Assembly: GCA_950022655.1 (NCBI GenBank)
Contig: OX465587.1
Location: 29,019,716 to 29,083,715, forward strand
DNA length: 64,000 bases
Origin: Alentia gelatinosa
Taxonomy: Eukaryota; Annelida; Polychaeta; Phyllodocida; Polynoidae
Reading direction: 5' to 3'
Both the position numbers and the translations under genes were made by a program. Below are positions 42,201 to 54,522 of this stretch, in pieces. Numbering within the stretch: the first letter of the stretch is position 1; each line of letters opens with the position of its first letter. The notes under the pieces were generated by a model. The model made no database searches. It was not told where the DNA came from and saw only the letters and a list, made by a program, of their open reading frames with translations.

Positions 42201-42624
42201 CTACGGGCCTTGAGGAGGACACGCCTTCCCCTTCAAGCACGCAGGGAAGGCCGCAGAAATTGGCTCTAATGCCATTATTCCCATCTCGCCTCCGGTAGAG
42301 GGCCACTCCGCACTGCGCATGTGCATGGGGCCCGCCGGAACCGGAAGTGCATACACGTACAGGTGGCGCTGCGAGGAGGTTGAACTGGTTTGCCCGTAGG
42401 GGGCGTTAGTGAAGGAAGACTTAAGATGGGGTTAGGGTGGTGGTGAAGAGGTGGGGGCAGCTTGGGTGCTCCATTGTTTATACCATTAATGATTCTTATG
42501 TGCTTAAAATCCCATTTACCTCCGAACCCCATTTGCGTGAAGTATTTGGTTTCTCCGATAGAGGGGGCGACAATGTGACGTCAATGAATAATAGACATGC
42601 GCGAGGAGTGACGTTGCGCATACG
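42201..42624. promoter_or_regulatory. GC-rich unique stretch with ETS- and NRF-1-like words
   Basis: ACTGCGCATGTGCATGG (about 42310) resembles an NRF-1 site and CCGGAACCGGAAGTGC (about 42334) contains two ETS-type GGAA cores. GACGTTGCGCATACG lies near 42610. CpG is more frequent than in the flanks. A promoter is possible, but no adjacent exon is recognisable. Confidence 0.3.
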
Positions 42625-43093
42625 TTAAAGGCATATCCTACAATACACAGTAGCGCAATCTGGTGATTTTCAAATACTGACAATTATCAAGTAAAACTGG
42701 TTCATTTGACTTGTTCTAATACCAAGTGAGTGAAACATAACATATTATCAAGTTTGACCTAACTTAACAGGTGAATTAGGCCAATTTACATTTGACTAAT
42801 ATATATAGGAAATGTATAGAAACTATAGTTTTTCTCAATTCTCCCCAAAACAAGGAGGGTGACCTATGCTTTTTAAAGCTTAGATCTGTACTAATATACA
42901 TTTACTGAATTCTGTGAAAGTTTGAAGAATATGACATAACATAACATTGATCTCTAAATCTAAAACGAGCATGGTGACCCCCAACTTTTAATTTAGATAT
43001 GTCTTCTAAAACACTTGAAGATCATCATATTTAAGTTTCAGGAAAATGACATGGGTTTTAATTTTCAAGCTAAAGTGTTCGATATGCCATTAA
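42625..43093 (-). mobile_element. TTAA-flanked MITE, family B (inverted)
   Basis: TTAAAGGCATATCCTACAAT at the left and GTTCGATATGCCATTAA at the right, both with TTAA. Internal words run in reverse of the copy at 47601. Non-coding. Confidence 0.8.
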
Positions 43094-45469
43094 CTGAGTG
43101 ACTGACTGAACTGAAAGAGGTCCCTATAAAAATGACCACTTCGAACACATATAGACCCCGTTTGGGTCGGTTTGTCACTGTACACTGTAAACATTTCACT
43201 TAAAACCTATTTAGGTTTGATTGTTCACTCATTTCCCAAAATTTCAAGATCCCTTTATCACCTTGTTAACCCTAATAAGCTTTTCAAGATGCCTGATAAG
43301 CCGATCCTGGCGAAACCTTGACATTAATACCTCCCCTCCCCCCACCCCCCCCCCCTCACAGATTTTTTCTGTCCCATCACTCATTCAGATTGAGTTTTTT
43401 GTCTAAAACCCAATATTTGTTGTTCCTGCGCTTCTTGCCAGGCAACTGTAGGGATACAGGTGTGACATCATCCGATGAGGTCACACCCACCAGTGTGCAT
43501 GGTTACGTACTTATATATAGAACGTCCTGACCATGCTGTATATGAGATGGTAATTTACGGTTTGTACGGACCGAGGCATTTATGCCGAGTTCCGTACCAT
43601 GTCAGATCCGTCAGGGCGGCAGAAGAGGGGCGGGTGTACGGTGGGATTCATGTACCTCACAGGCCATTTGTCTGAGACAAATTCTGTTGGGATTTGATAC
43701 TGGAATATAATATCCTCATGTGAATGACAGGGTTCCATTTTGCGGAGACAACTTTTTTCCCTTGCAATTGTCGGAGACAATCACCCCATACAAGGAACAG
43801 AATCTCATGAGATTTTGACTTTAAACAGGTTTAAAATTTAGAGGGGGATTTTGGTGAGACAAATGTATTTCACACATTCTCCCCAAATCTGTGAGTCTCA
43901 GTGGTCCCAAATTACACCTATTCACACGGGGAAGTACCCTGAGTCGGTGACTGTGTACGCTGTGTACCCTGTGTACCTTGTGTAGGTGTCTAGGGGTGAG
44001 ACCATGTACCTGTTAAGTCCTCCCATGTGAATTGAATCCGCCATGTTACGCCATGAAGTAGCACCGCACATGGCGCCCCTCTTGCCACAGGAGTTGTTCC
44101 ATTGCCATTTCCTTATTTAGAAGTGTAACAATTCATTACATATGCAAACCTATAGTAAGTGGGTGCATTGTGAGATTACCTCAAAACCAAAACTCATGGC
44201 ATATTTTCAGCGGCCATGGATCTCTAAGAGAGAAATAGAGGGGTGTTTGGTCTGTGTCCTCGTTCGCCATCGGGTTTGGAGTGCGCAGTAATATGAACGA
44301 GGCGATAGCCGAGTGAATATTCTGAAGCACTCTAGTTGGATATGCCTTTAAGCCTATAGAGAAAAATACCGGGTTGAGATAATTCACTTCTCTTTCTGGT
44401 AACCTATAAATGACTCTGCAGCCCGGAGCTACTGCAATGCCTTGAGTGGAATCTGTATGCTATAGGCTGTGCAACCATATTGGGGACTGAAAACTAGTTA
44501 TTTTCGACTTGGTACACAAAGATTCTCATAACTTATGCAGTAAAACAGATACGGATTTGCAAAAGGTACCATTTTAAACCAGAGATTATGGGCTGTATTA
44601 CCACATATAATTTGAATTCATTTAGATATTCATCTGTTTTAATCTTTGACTGATTTTCTCAGAAATCACGTTAAAGGTTAGGCAACATGTTTGACTTCTA
44701 GAATAAGAGTGAGGATTCTATAGAATTTCATGTGGAAGCAAAATCTAAATCCAGTTTATTTAAGTAGATAATTCTTAAACAATCATTTTGATACCTTAAC
44801 ACTTGTTGTGTACTCATAGTAGAAGTCAAAATGGACTCTTGTTATCAAAATAGCAAAGTAGCAACAAGACCGTTTTGTGATATTTACCATATGTCAAAGT
44901 ACTGTCATGGTTGGCGAAAAATTGACAAAAAAAGGCCTGGTTGGAAATAATACAATAGTTTTATATTGTAATTTCAATGAATGTTCTTTTAGCTGTCATA
45001 TACAAACACATGCTTACGTAAATAAACCATAAATCATATTTATCAGTATATCTGAAACTTAGAGAAACCCATTTACTATGGCTATCTATTTTGTAAATCA
45101 TAAAGGGCGTCCCCATATATAAATGATCCATTTGTTCCGGTGTTACATTTATCTAGATGTCACTATATTTTATATTCTATGTACATATATGTTTGCTGTT
45201 CACTATATGTTAGTGGTAAAGACAACTAGATGGAAGATCGTCAAAGTTGTTGATGAATCTTTTTTGTCAATAAACCTTACTTTACCAAAAAAAAAGAAAT
45301 CCCACCATAGTCCCTAATATGCCCTCCTGGCCTGTAGGAGTGAGATGCACTCGTAGGCTCATATCTCATGCCAAGCCTCTCCGTCTCCATGGCAGTCCTT
45401 GCAGGTAGCGGATTTCCCATTACACCTCGGAATCTGTGGAAGGATATTGGGGTAAAGGTTTGATCATGT
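43094..45469. other. No gene recognised
   Basis: About 2.4 kb of mostly unique AT-rich DNA. C tract near 43338, and a family B end fragment at 44333-44352. GAACGAGGCGATAGCCGAGTG at 44296 resembles the loops of other hairpin repeats. GTGTACC words repeat around 43960. No exon-like frame. Confidence 0.45.
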
Positions 45470-45960
45470 GCATGGTATGTTTGGGTGCGTGGGTGTCGAA
45501 GTATAATTATCATCCAGCTAATACAAAGTGTCCATAGAAAATACATAGGGAGTGTGTATCTACATACCCGGAGCATACGGATAAATCCAGCTAATACAAA
45601 GTGTCCATAGAAAACACATAGGGAGTGTGTATCTACATACCTGTAGCATACGGATATATCCACCTAATACAAAGTGTCCATAGAAAACACATGGGCAGCA
45701 TGTATCTACATACCCGGAGCATACAGATATATCCACCTAATACAAAGTGTCCATAAAAAACACATAGGGAGTGTGTATTTACATACCCAGAGCATACAGA
45801 TATATTCAGCTAATACAAAGTGTCCATAGAAAACACATAGGTAGTGTATATCACCATACCCGGAGCATACAGATGTACCCACCTAATACAAAGTATCCAT
45901 AGAAAACACATGGGCAGCGTGTATCTACATACCCGGAGCATACAGATATATTGTATGCTA
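45470..45960. repeat. 73-bp tandem repeat
   Basis: Six copies. AATACAAAGTGTCCATAGAA recurs at 45520, 45593, 45666, 45739, 45812 and 45885, an exact 73-bp period, together with GTGTATCTACATACCCGGAG. 73 is not divisible by three, and no frame runs through all copies. Confidence 0.9.
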
Positions 45961-46171
45961 CCGGTTCTGATAAAGCAGGCATAAAGAAAAAATAATGTAT
46001 CCTGAAACATAGTGCATTCCTTGTTGAACTGATATCGGCACAGGTGACTGATAGACAGGTTTCAGATAAAAGCAGTTGCTCTGAGCTGACCTGCTCGGAT
46101 ATTACTACGCGTCTAATCCTCGCTGCACACGACTACATGTACTTGTATCTAAAACTAGTTAATATTGTGTA

Positions 46172-46295
46172 TTTATCCTACCCCTTATATAAATCTCCAT
46201 AGACTTAACATGGCATGTCTGTATGCCACGGTTATACCATGAAATATTTATAAGCCACTGGTGACATAAGAAGTCAAATCCATGGTAGGATAAAA
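46172..46295. mobile_element. Short family E TIR element
   Basis: TTTATCCTACCCC at the left and GGTAGGATAAAA at the right. The middle holds TATGCCACGGTTATACCATG. About 124 bp, no coding. Confidence 0.65.
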
Positions 46296-46757
46296 GCTAA
46301 GCATCACTTAATTTCGTATAATTGTTTACATGCTGTTTATTGTCTTCTGCTATAGATATCACTCAGCTCTGCTTTGTGATATATCATTTCGCGAAGACTT
46401 ATATATATAGAACTGCATCGAGAATCGTATAAATAGACAATACTCCACGAGTTTGGATGGGCCGCAATCGTCATCGAGGGGAAGCCGAGTGACGATTATG
46501 GCCCATTCGAGTGGAGTTTTGTGTATTCTACAATTTGAGTGCAGTTCTGGGTTTATCTCACCCTTTTTAACAAATTAAATATCATCAAACTTTCACAATA
46601 CAATAATTAGAATAGACTTAGCAAATCCATATGATGTCATCTCAAATTCCCTACGCCACGGCTGTGGTGTAGTTTTGTCACTTTACGGGGGTGATCGTTG
46701 AGTACTTTTTTCTAATGTTATTCCTATGGCTAAACTTGTACCAGGGGTGAGATAAAG
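46296..46757. mobile_element. Hairpins and a family G-like TIR element
   Basis: 46340-46400 and 46443-46515 are hairpin-like (for example AATCGTCATCGAGGGGAAGC with GAGTGACGATTATGGCCCA). 46551-46757 starts TTTATCTCACCC and ends GGGGTGAGATAAA, a TIR element of about 205 bp. Confidence 0.5.
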
Positions 46758-46845
46758 CTCATGCCCTATATAAACAATCATATGAAATTTCGTGATGTTT
46801 CATGATAGTATACATGTGTTGGGGTGTAGGGCATTGAGTAATGAC

Positions 46846-47436
46846 TCGCGATCCATGGCTGGGCGACATATCACCTAGCATACAAACGTAGCAAAAAACC
46901 TCTTTACATTGATGATAGAGAAAGAAAGACTAGACTTGGAGATGAAACTGTCCTAAGAACTCACAACCTAAATCTAGAGTTATTTAGGCGCAGTGTATGG
47001 TATAATACCTCACGAGAATGGAATAACCTAGACTCAAGTGCAAGAGCGATACAAAGATATGAAAACTTTAAACGCCACACCAAGGAAAACCTTACTGCCC
47101 TTAGACTACTATACAGATACTGAGTACACTATGCTGTTTTCCCACCTCAAACTGTTTACCAACATGAACCAAAGCACATACTAAAAATCACAACATATAC
47201 ATTGTAAATATCATTCAAAAGTTACGACTAGAGTTGCATCTATACTAGTTTACACCATAAAAGGATATAATTTTACTGTTTACTTACCTGTACCATTGTC
47301 AACTTTGATTTAATTGGAAGCACGAAATCTACTATAGCTGGCCCTGGAGCCTACCGAAAATAGGGTTGCTACAAACCCTAGTGGATCACTCCAGAATAAA
47401 CAACAATCTAAAAAAAAAAAAAAAATAAAAAAAAAT
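46846..47436 (+). pseudogene. 5'-truncated LINE: RT ORF C-terminus, 3' UTR and poly(A)
   Basis: One uninterrupted plus frame from 46846 to TGA at 47121-47123 reads LAIHGWATYHLAYKRSKK, then LFRRSVWYNTSREWNNLDS, then YENFKRHTKENL. It has no Met, so it is easily missed. WNNL followed by FKRH matches the terminal part of LINE ORF2 proteins. About 285 bp of 3' UTR follows and ends in an A-rich tail (47409-47436). Lack of the RT core indicates 5' truncation on insertion. Clade not assigned. Confidence 0.7.
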
Positions 47437-47600
47437 GACAGATTGGTTCGACGGGAGGTGGAGCCACAGGTGTTTTCCTAGTCGCTGAGATGATAGATTT
47501 GATCCTGTACACTGAAATACAACTGGTCTGCCTATATCTCCTCTTTACCTGGAGCGATCCATGGCTGCGAAATCTTGTCATAGAAGGTTCAGCCTGAGTC

Positions 47601-48454
47601 TTAAAGGCATATCGGACATTTTGGCTTGATAACTAAAATCCTTGTCACTTTCCTGAAAATTGAATATGATGATCTCAAAGTGTTATTGAACACATATATT
47701 ACTTAAAAATTGGGGGTCACCTCGCTAGTTTTTGAATTAAAGATCAATATCATGATAAATTCATAATAGAATATAAAGACATCTTTATAAGTTGTTCTTC
47801 ACAAAATAAAACCCATCTCAAACTTTCACAGAATATTGTCGATGTATAGTACTACATATTTAGGTTTTAAACCCATAGGTAATCTTCCTTGTTTTTGAAC
47901 GAATTGAAGAAAACCATATTTTCAGTACATTTCCTACGTAAACCAGACAAATTTATACTTGCCTATTTTACCTATTAATAACAAACTGAACAAAACGTTA
48001 AATGTACACATTTTGCATTAAAATGAAACACAAGAAACCAGTTTGGGTGTTTATTGACATTATTTAAAAATCACTAGATTTGTTCAAGAAGATATTGCTT
48101 AAGGTCATGATTATAGCTTACAACTGTGTGTGAATTAGGTATATATGTTGGTTTTTTTTATCAGATGTATACTATGATTTTAAGGGATTTATATAAGACA
48201 CTTGTATCAGGAAAGAATCATTTCTCTGTTCAATGTGGCATTAACACATGGAGTATTATGGAAGTACAACTGGTCAAGGTGGAAAATACACATGTTTATC
48301 GATTATACTACATTTGCTTAAGGAAACTAAAAAACTTCGTGTAGTTGGTATTTGTATGGTCAATAAAAAGAGCATTGCTCGTTATAAAAAAAAAAAAATA
48401 AAAAAAATAAAAAAACCAGATGGCGCCACTGTGAATTGTCCGATATGCCTTTAA
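47601..48454 (+). mobile_element. TTAA-flanked MITE, family B (longest copy)
   Basis: TTAAAGGCATATCGGACATT at the left; GAATTGTCCGATATGCCTTTAA at the right (minus one base variation). It is 854 bp long. The middle includes GGGGGTCACCTCGCTAGTTT and an A-rich run at 48387-48415. Small open frames within it are not conserved in other copies. Confidence 0.8.
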
Positions 48455-48944
48455 TATCAATGCAAGGAATTTCCATCAGGTTTCATATTCATTTCCCGAT
48501 CGCCACGAAAGTATCATGACGCCAAAGATTCACAGATTGTGGACGAGCGAGGTGTACTCAGGGCTTTGTGAGGGGGATGGGAGGAGTGGAGGGATGTTTT
48601 TGTGGCAGACAGACCCGCACTAAAAGCATCCCTTACATGGGGAGGGCGTAGCAGCTCCATATCAATCACCACAGTCCATCCAGCCTCCTTCTACACCCCG
48701 CACTAGCGAGTTGTAATACAATATGTTACAGCGCCAATGTCTGCTCAATACACCGAGCCAGCTACATACTTCGTATTTCTTCTTCAGCCAAAACTCAGCA
48801 ACAGAAATCACAAAGCACTTGGTTGCACCCAATCTCTCCTTCTTATTAGAGCATGCCAGCGTATGAAACGTATACAAGACTGTTTCCTTTAAAAGCGGCA
48901 GAGATTGGAACACACTTTATGTCACGGCCTGCCACATAAAATTT
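48455..48944. other. No gene recognised
   Basis: Unique sequence. The 83-codon minus frame at 48662-48913 shows no motif. Confidence 0.4.
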
Positions 48945-48990
48945 CCCTATGTTAAGTCTATGGCGCTTTTTTATTAGGGGTAGGATAAAC
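48945..48990 (-). mobile_element. Half of a family E TIR element
   Basis: GTTAAGTCTATGGCGC followed by TTATTAGGGGTAGGATAAA corresponds to one end of the element at 51799-51960. The other end is absent because the LINE fragment follows immediately. Confidence 0.55.
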
Positions 48991-49003
48991 ATATATATGC
49001 TAT

Positions 49004-49572
49004 GTGCATTCATATGGACAGTGGTTAGTTTCGCGCAGTGTATGTATTAGAGGGAAACTATGCTGTTATTGGTTCAAATGTATAAAAACCGATTCAATTG
49101 TGACTGGTTGGACCAGCCTCTGCGAATTACCAGCGGCTTCTTGTAAAATACTTTTTCACTTGCCTCGAACTAGAAGTAACTTTGTACTCAAGTCACCGTA
49201 TTATCGAGGGGTGCGACTTTGGGATACCTTACCATCCTCCATCCAAGAACAGCCAGATACCGAGAATTTCAAACGAGCAGTCGATCGACTTCTATAGAAA
49301 AGGACAGTAAAACTTTTAGTTTTGTATCCCGATGGTGTAAAACAACGAAATGCAAACAAAGTTTTATCTTGAACTGATCAGTATACATTATCATCATTAT
49401 CAAATCACTTACCTAACTACTTAACCACTGTATGGTTATAAAATATTTGATTCCAGTGTTTCTTGTACGACCAGAAAGGAATTTGTAAGCCAGTAACGGC
49501 ATCTGAAAAACTCGGTTATTCTGAGAGATGTACATGTTTGATAAATAAAATAAAAACACTAAAAAAAAAAAC
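49004..49572 (+). pseudogene. 5'-truncated LINE: RT ORF C-terminus, 3' UTR and poly(A)
   Basis: The plus frame ending at 49297 contains LPRTRSNFVLKSPYYRG, VRLWDTLPSSIQ and ENFKRAVDRLL, a textbook LINE ORF2 tail (LP.TR, Y.G..LW..LP, FK). The 3' UTR of about 270 bp ends in AATAAAATAAAAACACTAAA and an A run at about 49558-49571. There is no RT core, so the copy is 5'-truncated. It differs from the LINE at 46846. Confidence 0.75.
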
Positions 49573-49790
49573 AGTTCCGGTGAGCAAAAGTTTAAAGTTA
49601 TGAGGTAAGGCTCGGAAAATTAATGAATTTTTCCGAGCCTTACCGAGTAACATTGACTTTTGATTACCGGTACTTGGTTTCCCTATTCCTATATACCTTT
49701 AAATATCGATAAAAATGATTATCTCTTTTCCTGCCATAGCCCCAGAAAAATGGCCACCCTTATCCTCATGTCATCAACAACTCAGGTGTC
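49573..49790. mobile_element. Element L, partial copy
   Basis: GGTGAGCAAAAGTTTAAAG, a hairpin with GAGGTAAGGCTCGGAAAA / TTTTTCCGAGCCTTACCGAG, then TACCGGTACTTGGTTTCCC and CCCCAGAAAAATGGCCACCC. The same sequence lies inverted at 60795-60995. Confidence 0.6.
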
Positions 49791-50581
49791 AGCGTCACGT
49801 GAGAGCACCCTGCCTCCATGTGGTCAGACCAGGAACTAAAGTGTGCGATAATGAGGGTAAACATGCCTTTCACTACATGCCATATCTGTGCTCTAGAACC
49901 GTCAGCAAATACTCACCTTTATTACTTATTTACCTATTTCTTTTAGTTCGCCATAAATCCTGTACATGTGTACGAAAGTGTTGTATTATATCTTGGTATG
50001 TTTTGTCATATCTTACAGAAACAATGATGTGTGTATTTTTTCATGATAATATCCGCATATATTTTGGTGCTCAACCACTGCGACCCCTCACGATATATTG
50101 CCGACATACTGTGGCAAACCTTGATCTATCGCAACAAGAATTGTGAAGGTGCTGAACCGCACCGATGCTTAGTGGCAAAAATGTACAACATTTACTCAAA
50201 ACCTAGCAAGACTTAACAAGTCACCCGAATCGTAAGAAATCTTTAATCTTTTAATGCCCTAATGCTGGGTATATTTAACCATAATACACTATACAGGTAA
50301 ACCTACTGCTTAGAGAAATCTTTATATATCCCTTATAACAACACCTGATTCTTTAGGTTAGAGGCTCTATGCTGTTGTTATTGGATTAAGGCGATGTTTT
50401 CATAGGAATATGGAGACTTTGACCTATCAAGCTATAGAAGCCATATTTGACGTGAAAACATGAAAGCCCCGCTGGTTAATGCTTCTGATTGAGACCGCCA
50501 TGTTAATGTATTATTATATCTATGTTACTTTTAGCGCCAGGTAAATATTGGTCGTTCAAGGAGTTGGTACACCACAACGTG
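49791..50581. other. No gene recognised
   Basis: Unique sequence. A 143-codon plus frame (49715-50146) begins inside element L and has no known motif. Confidence 0.4.
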
Positions 50582-50999
50582 TTAAGCCGGATGCCCATCT
50601 ACCGATTTAGGGTTGAACGATTAGTTCCCAAATCGCATAGGAATCGGTCACCTTGTCGTAGGCAAATTATGTAACCCTCGCTCGACCCGCGGCCCTCGAG
50701 GAGAGGGGCTGGTGGGTATTAGTCCTAAGGAAATCAGTCTACACCTACCGACAGGTATACGCACACTGATAAAATCGGTGTATGGTCCATTGATCGCTGG
50801 GGAGGGGAAAACCACAACTTGTCGGCGAACAAAAGGACGTCTAAAGGAGGTGGTTCACTAATCGCTGGGTAGCCTTGCCTAGCTGTCCTATATCTACAGA
50901 CTCAGTTAGGATACCTCGCCCGAGACAAATTACCCTCCGTTTGTCGCCGACAAACGTACATAAATGTTCCGAAATCGGTAGATGGGCATTGTCCTTTAA
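50582..50999. mobile_element. TTAA-flanked MITE, family A (copy 2)
   Basis: TTAAGCCGGATGCCCATCTA at the left; GTAGATGGGCATTGTCCTTTAA at the right (flanking TTAA at 50996). Longest family A copy at 418 bp, containing CGTTTGTCGCCGACAAACG. Non-coding. Confidence 0.8.
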
Positions 51000-51179
51000 C
51001 GATGAATGTTGACTTGAATTGACAACAATCGTAGATAACCACTGTCCAAGATCACCCAACGAATGTACGACAGTTTGGACGACAAATAGCCGCGCCTCCC
51101 TCGACAAGAGAATTCCTGTGGAGATCTGTAAGATTCCGTGCTAGTTAATTCGGAGCCTTGAAACTATGATATCACACAT
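51000..51179. other. No gene recognised
   Basis: Short unique stretch. CTCGACAAGAGAATTCCTGT.. recurs at 51672, pointing to a local duplication. Confidence 0.4.
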
Positions 51180-51575
51180 AGACTAAGTTTCCACTGGCTG
51201 ATGAAAAAGGCACAGATTATTTTAGTTACCCATAAGTCTATTCATGGTGGCCACCGACTCCACGTCAGTAACAGATAATTGGTGAGGGTGCAGCGTCTGT
51301 CTTGCTTTACTATTTTTTACATGTCCATACCAACTAAAAGGTCTGACAGAACTGACGGGATGATTGTTGAAATCAAAACATTCTTGGTCTGTCTATGGGA
51401 AAATTGGTCTGTGGTGGCCTTATTTTGTAACCTATGCCAAATTTATCCCTAAACATTTCTCTGCAAGTCTTGATTCTAGTAACAGATCTGGCATCAGCAT
51501 AGACAAATAGTCAGTCGATGGTTACCAACAAAAGATCAGTGCCGAATAATCGGCCAGTGGAAAACTGCCTTATCT
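51180..51575. mobile_element. Diverged family C element
   Basis: Starts AAGTTTCCACTGGCTGATGA and ends AATCGGCCAGTGGAAAACTG. GTTACCAACAAAAGATCAGT lies between. A diverged long copy of about 395 bp. Confidence 0.5.
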
Positions 51576-51798
51576 TAGCGTATCCCATCCTCAACGAAGC
51601 AAAATAAGATATCTGCGTTATGCTTGTTGACACGTTTCACTGTCGTCCCTGCCAGAATAGCCGCGCCATTCTCGACATGAGAATTCCTGTGGAGATCTCT
51701 GAGATTCCGTGTCAGTTAATTAGTATCTTGGAAACTCTGACGTCAGACATACCTCACCCTGATAACTAGACTGGCCTCAGTCCCTGTGTTACCTGGCA
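51576..51798. other. Second copy of a local duplication
   Basis: Shares AGAATTCCTGTGGAGATCT and GATTCCGTG.TAGTTAATT with 51105-51155. The two pieces flank the family C element. Confidence 0.5.
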
Positions 51799-51960
51799 TT
51801 TATCCTACCCCTAATAAAAAAACTTCATAGACTTAACATTGGGTCACTGTTTTCGGTCTGGAGTTCAGAAAAATGAAAAATATCGCTCTAGTGGGATACA
51901 CTTGACAAATGGCGTCATTTGTTAACGTAGAAGTAATTTAGACGGGCAGGGTAGGATAAA
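51799..51960. mobile_element. Family E TIR element
   Basis: TTTATCCTACCC / GGGTAGGATAAA ends, 162 bp. The interior GCTCTAGTGGGAT, the TGACAAATGGCGTCA-type word, and the next 140 bp (CAACAACACAAATAAC) recur at 61206-61520. Confidence 0.7.
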
Positions 51961-52100
51961 TTCTAAACCAAACTCGAGTTAGTTGTGTTATTGTTCATCG
52001 CACTCCGGCAAGATCGCATATTACTGCTCTCAGCTTCATCACGCGCAGTAATACGCAATCTTGCTGTCGTGCTATAAACAACAACACAAATAACTCTTGT

Positions 52101-52910
52101 TTGGTTTTTCCATATTATACTATTTGATTTTTTTTTTTGAACGTTTATTGACAAATTCTGGAAATTCCAGTTCTTCCATTTGACATAAAGAAAGAAACTT
52201 CCTGTACCAGTAGTGCATTCTGAGCACTCATTCGTTGGCGCAAATCCATCACCAACATAACATACATACCTCATAGAGATATGTTACTCACAGAAAATCT
52301 GTTTAGCTTCCCTTTTAAACAATAATTTTGAATCTAGTTCTTGCATTCCTTTGGGCAGTTAATTCCAGGGTTTTACACTGCCCAACAACTTTCAGCAGTA
52401 AAAAGCTAGAAATTTTCTCATGTAAATGCCAAGCCTGTAGCGATTGCAGATCATCTGATTACATCAGATTACACAATTTAGCACCACCTGATGACCATTG
52501 GACATGATCTAATGCTCATGACTATTTCAAGCAGGTTTGAATTACCTATCGTTTACAATAGACGATTCTGGCTGACAATTCTAGCATTTTGCACAGCGGG
52601 GCAACATCTTTCAGCAGAAAAAAGCTAGAAATTGTCTAATGTAAATGCCAAGCCTGTAGCGACTGCAGATTGTCTGATTACATCAGATTTTATAATTAGG
52701 CACCAGCTGATGACTATTCGGCTCTGACGCATGTGACTATTTCACGCAGGCTTGAATAAGTCGCCTATACAACGGCGGCTATTCTGTGGAAACTTATAGT
52801 CGTCAATGTAAACGCTTTGGTAAATTCTGAGGTCGACAACTTTTTCGGTGGACATTGCCACAACCTGGTATCTATCGGCTTGTCGATCTACAGTCGCCAC
52901 ACAGCTAGTT
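52101..52910. repeat. ~220-bp tandem duplication in unique DNA
   Basis: AAAAAGCTAGAAATT, AATGCCAAGCCTGTAGCGA and CTGATTACATCAGATT occur near 52400-52470 and again near 52618-52690, a period of about 219 bp. No coding signal in either copy. Confidence 0.65.
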
Positions 52911-53210
52911 TTATCCTACCCCTAATATAAAATCCCATAGGTTTAACATTGGGTTTCCGTATGCTACGCTGACTGGCATACGGAGTTGTATATGCCACTA
53001 GTGGCATACAGCATTCTTATCACGTAATATTCCAATTTCGATGATGAAATCAAAACCTGATTTGTTTTAATCTTGGCCACCACATGCCATTCCTGAAGTT
53101 CTGGCTCCGGACTTCACTCGGCTTTGCCTCATGAAGTCACTTTGCGAAATTCCAATCGGGGAATACGGTGGCCAAGATTAAACCTCATCCAGTTTTACGA
53201 TAGTCTAGTG
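52911..53210 (+). mobile_element. Family E composite hairpin element
   Basis: TTTATCCTACCCCTAATATA at the left, palindrome TATGCCACTAGTGGCATA near 52990, then TTTTAATCTTGGCCACCAC and its complement GGTGGCCAAGATTAAACC. Same composite as 38291-38605 inverted. Confidence 0.7.
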
Positions 53211-53814
53211 TAAACCACTCCCCCTACACTCCCCTCTATCTGGCTGATTCCTGAGCCAGTGAGAGGAACCTTACACATTATAATCTATTTTAAAAATTAA
53301 CCAAATTGAATTTGAGAAATTAAGTCACCAAGAACTCAAGAAGATCACTAACATTATATAAAACTGCTCAATTTATTATTTTAAAAAAAAACTTTGTTCA
53401 GCCAAATGTACAATGTATATTTTCATCTTTCATCTTTCCAGAAATATGGCCGTACAACATTTTCAGTTTGACAGGTGTGCTCTCTCAATCATGTTTTTGC
53501 TTCTTATTTTATTAGATCTATAAACCTGGAATTTCAAGCTGGTTTGTGTTGGTCATGTGGAATTTTCAACTAAAAAAAAAAATCTATTTTTTTCATTCAA
53601 TGTATGTTCATAAAGACTCGAGCACGTCTACCTGATAACCTGCCTGCGACCTGATAATGCGATAAGAGCGACTTCTGGTGTTATTTAATCTTCTCTGCGG
53701 GATTAAACCCGACATGTCTGCCCCCGACACGCCCCGGCCACCCATCACACCTCTAATCACAGGATAATTAGTCAGGGCCAGGCTGCAGGCTTACATAAAA
53801 CCAGAGGCCACCTA
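53211..53814. other. Unique stretch with homeodomain-like words at the right
   Basis: 53625-53814 is GC-richer, unrepeated in the window, and carries GCGGGATTAAACCCG, CTAATCACAGGATAATTAG and CCTGATAATGCGATAAG. GGATTA and TAAT(T) words are homeodomain core sites; the density is notable but not proof of an enhancer. Confidence 0.3.
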
Positions 53815-54105
53815 ACTATAAGCCCGTTTCCACTGGCCAGTTATTCGGCACCGATCTGCAGTCGGGAACCGTAGAGAGATTTGTTAATATAGTAACGTCA
53901 GATGGGGGAATGGAAACGGCCAACGAAAACGGTGTAGATCGTTTTAGTTCTCCTAAAAGCCTATTTCCATTGGCCATCACTAATGTACAGTCAGGAACCA
54001 CTGACAGACCTTTAGCACTGCTGTGGCACAATGAAAATGGGCCATTATGAGAACTCGAAAAATCTATACCGTTTTCGTCGGCCAATGGAAACAGAGAGTG
54101 CTCAA
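53815..54105. mobile_element. Family C fold-back element
   Basis: CCCGTTTCCACTGGCCAGTT at the left; TTTTCGTCGGCCAATGGAAA at the right. Internal GCCTATTTCCATTGGCCATC suggests a nested second copy. Confidence 0.6.
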
Positions 54106-54522
54106 CGACTAACCCTTTAACGACGAATGTTGACTTGAGGCATCAATTGGCCCTGGCCCAGGCTTGTATTAGGGCCTGAACCCATTGAGCTCCCGACACA
54201 CTATGACAAGTAGTCCGACACACATCGACACACAACGATCTTAAGATCTATCATACACTTAGATCTAAAAATAAAATCATAATTTCAATGTATGGAACAC
54301 CTTTCTTATACATCTGTTCCTGAGTACAAATTTGATTGAACTAAGCACTTTGGGTGAGGTTTAACATTCTAAAAGTTATTTTCCTCTGGCCGACTATTCA
54401 CCACCGATCTGCAGTCGGGAACCACCAATGCCAGAATGGAAACAGGCATGTAGAGGAGTATTCAGCGTGTAATTAAAAGATTATACAATGAGGCCACAAC
54501 TGCAGAACTCCAGTATGTCAGT
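54106..54522. other. No gene; family C fragment
   Basis: Bases about 54370-54450 match 39000-39075 (CTGGCCGACTATTCACCACC). The rest is unique. Confidence 0.4.

Noticed and set aside
42201..42624. Definite host promoter
   Set aside because: ETS- and NRF-1-like words are present, but no exon or transcript evidence is visible, so it is listed only as a weak candidate.
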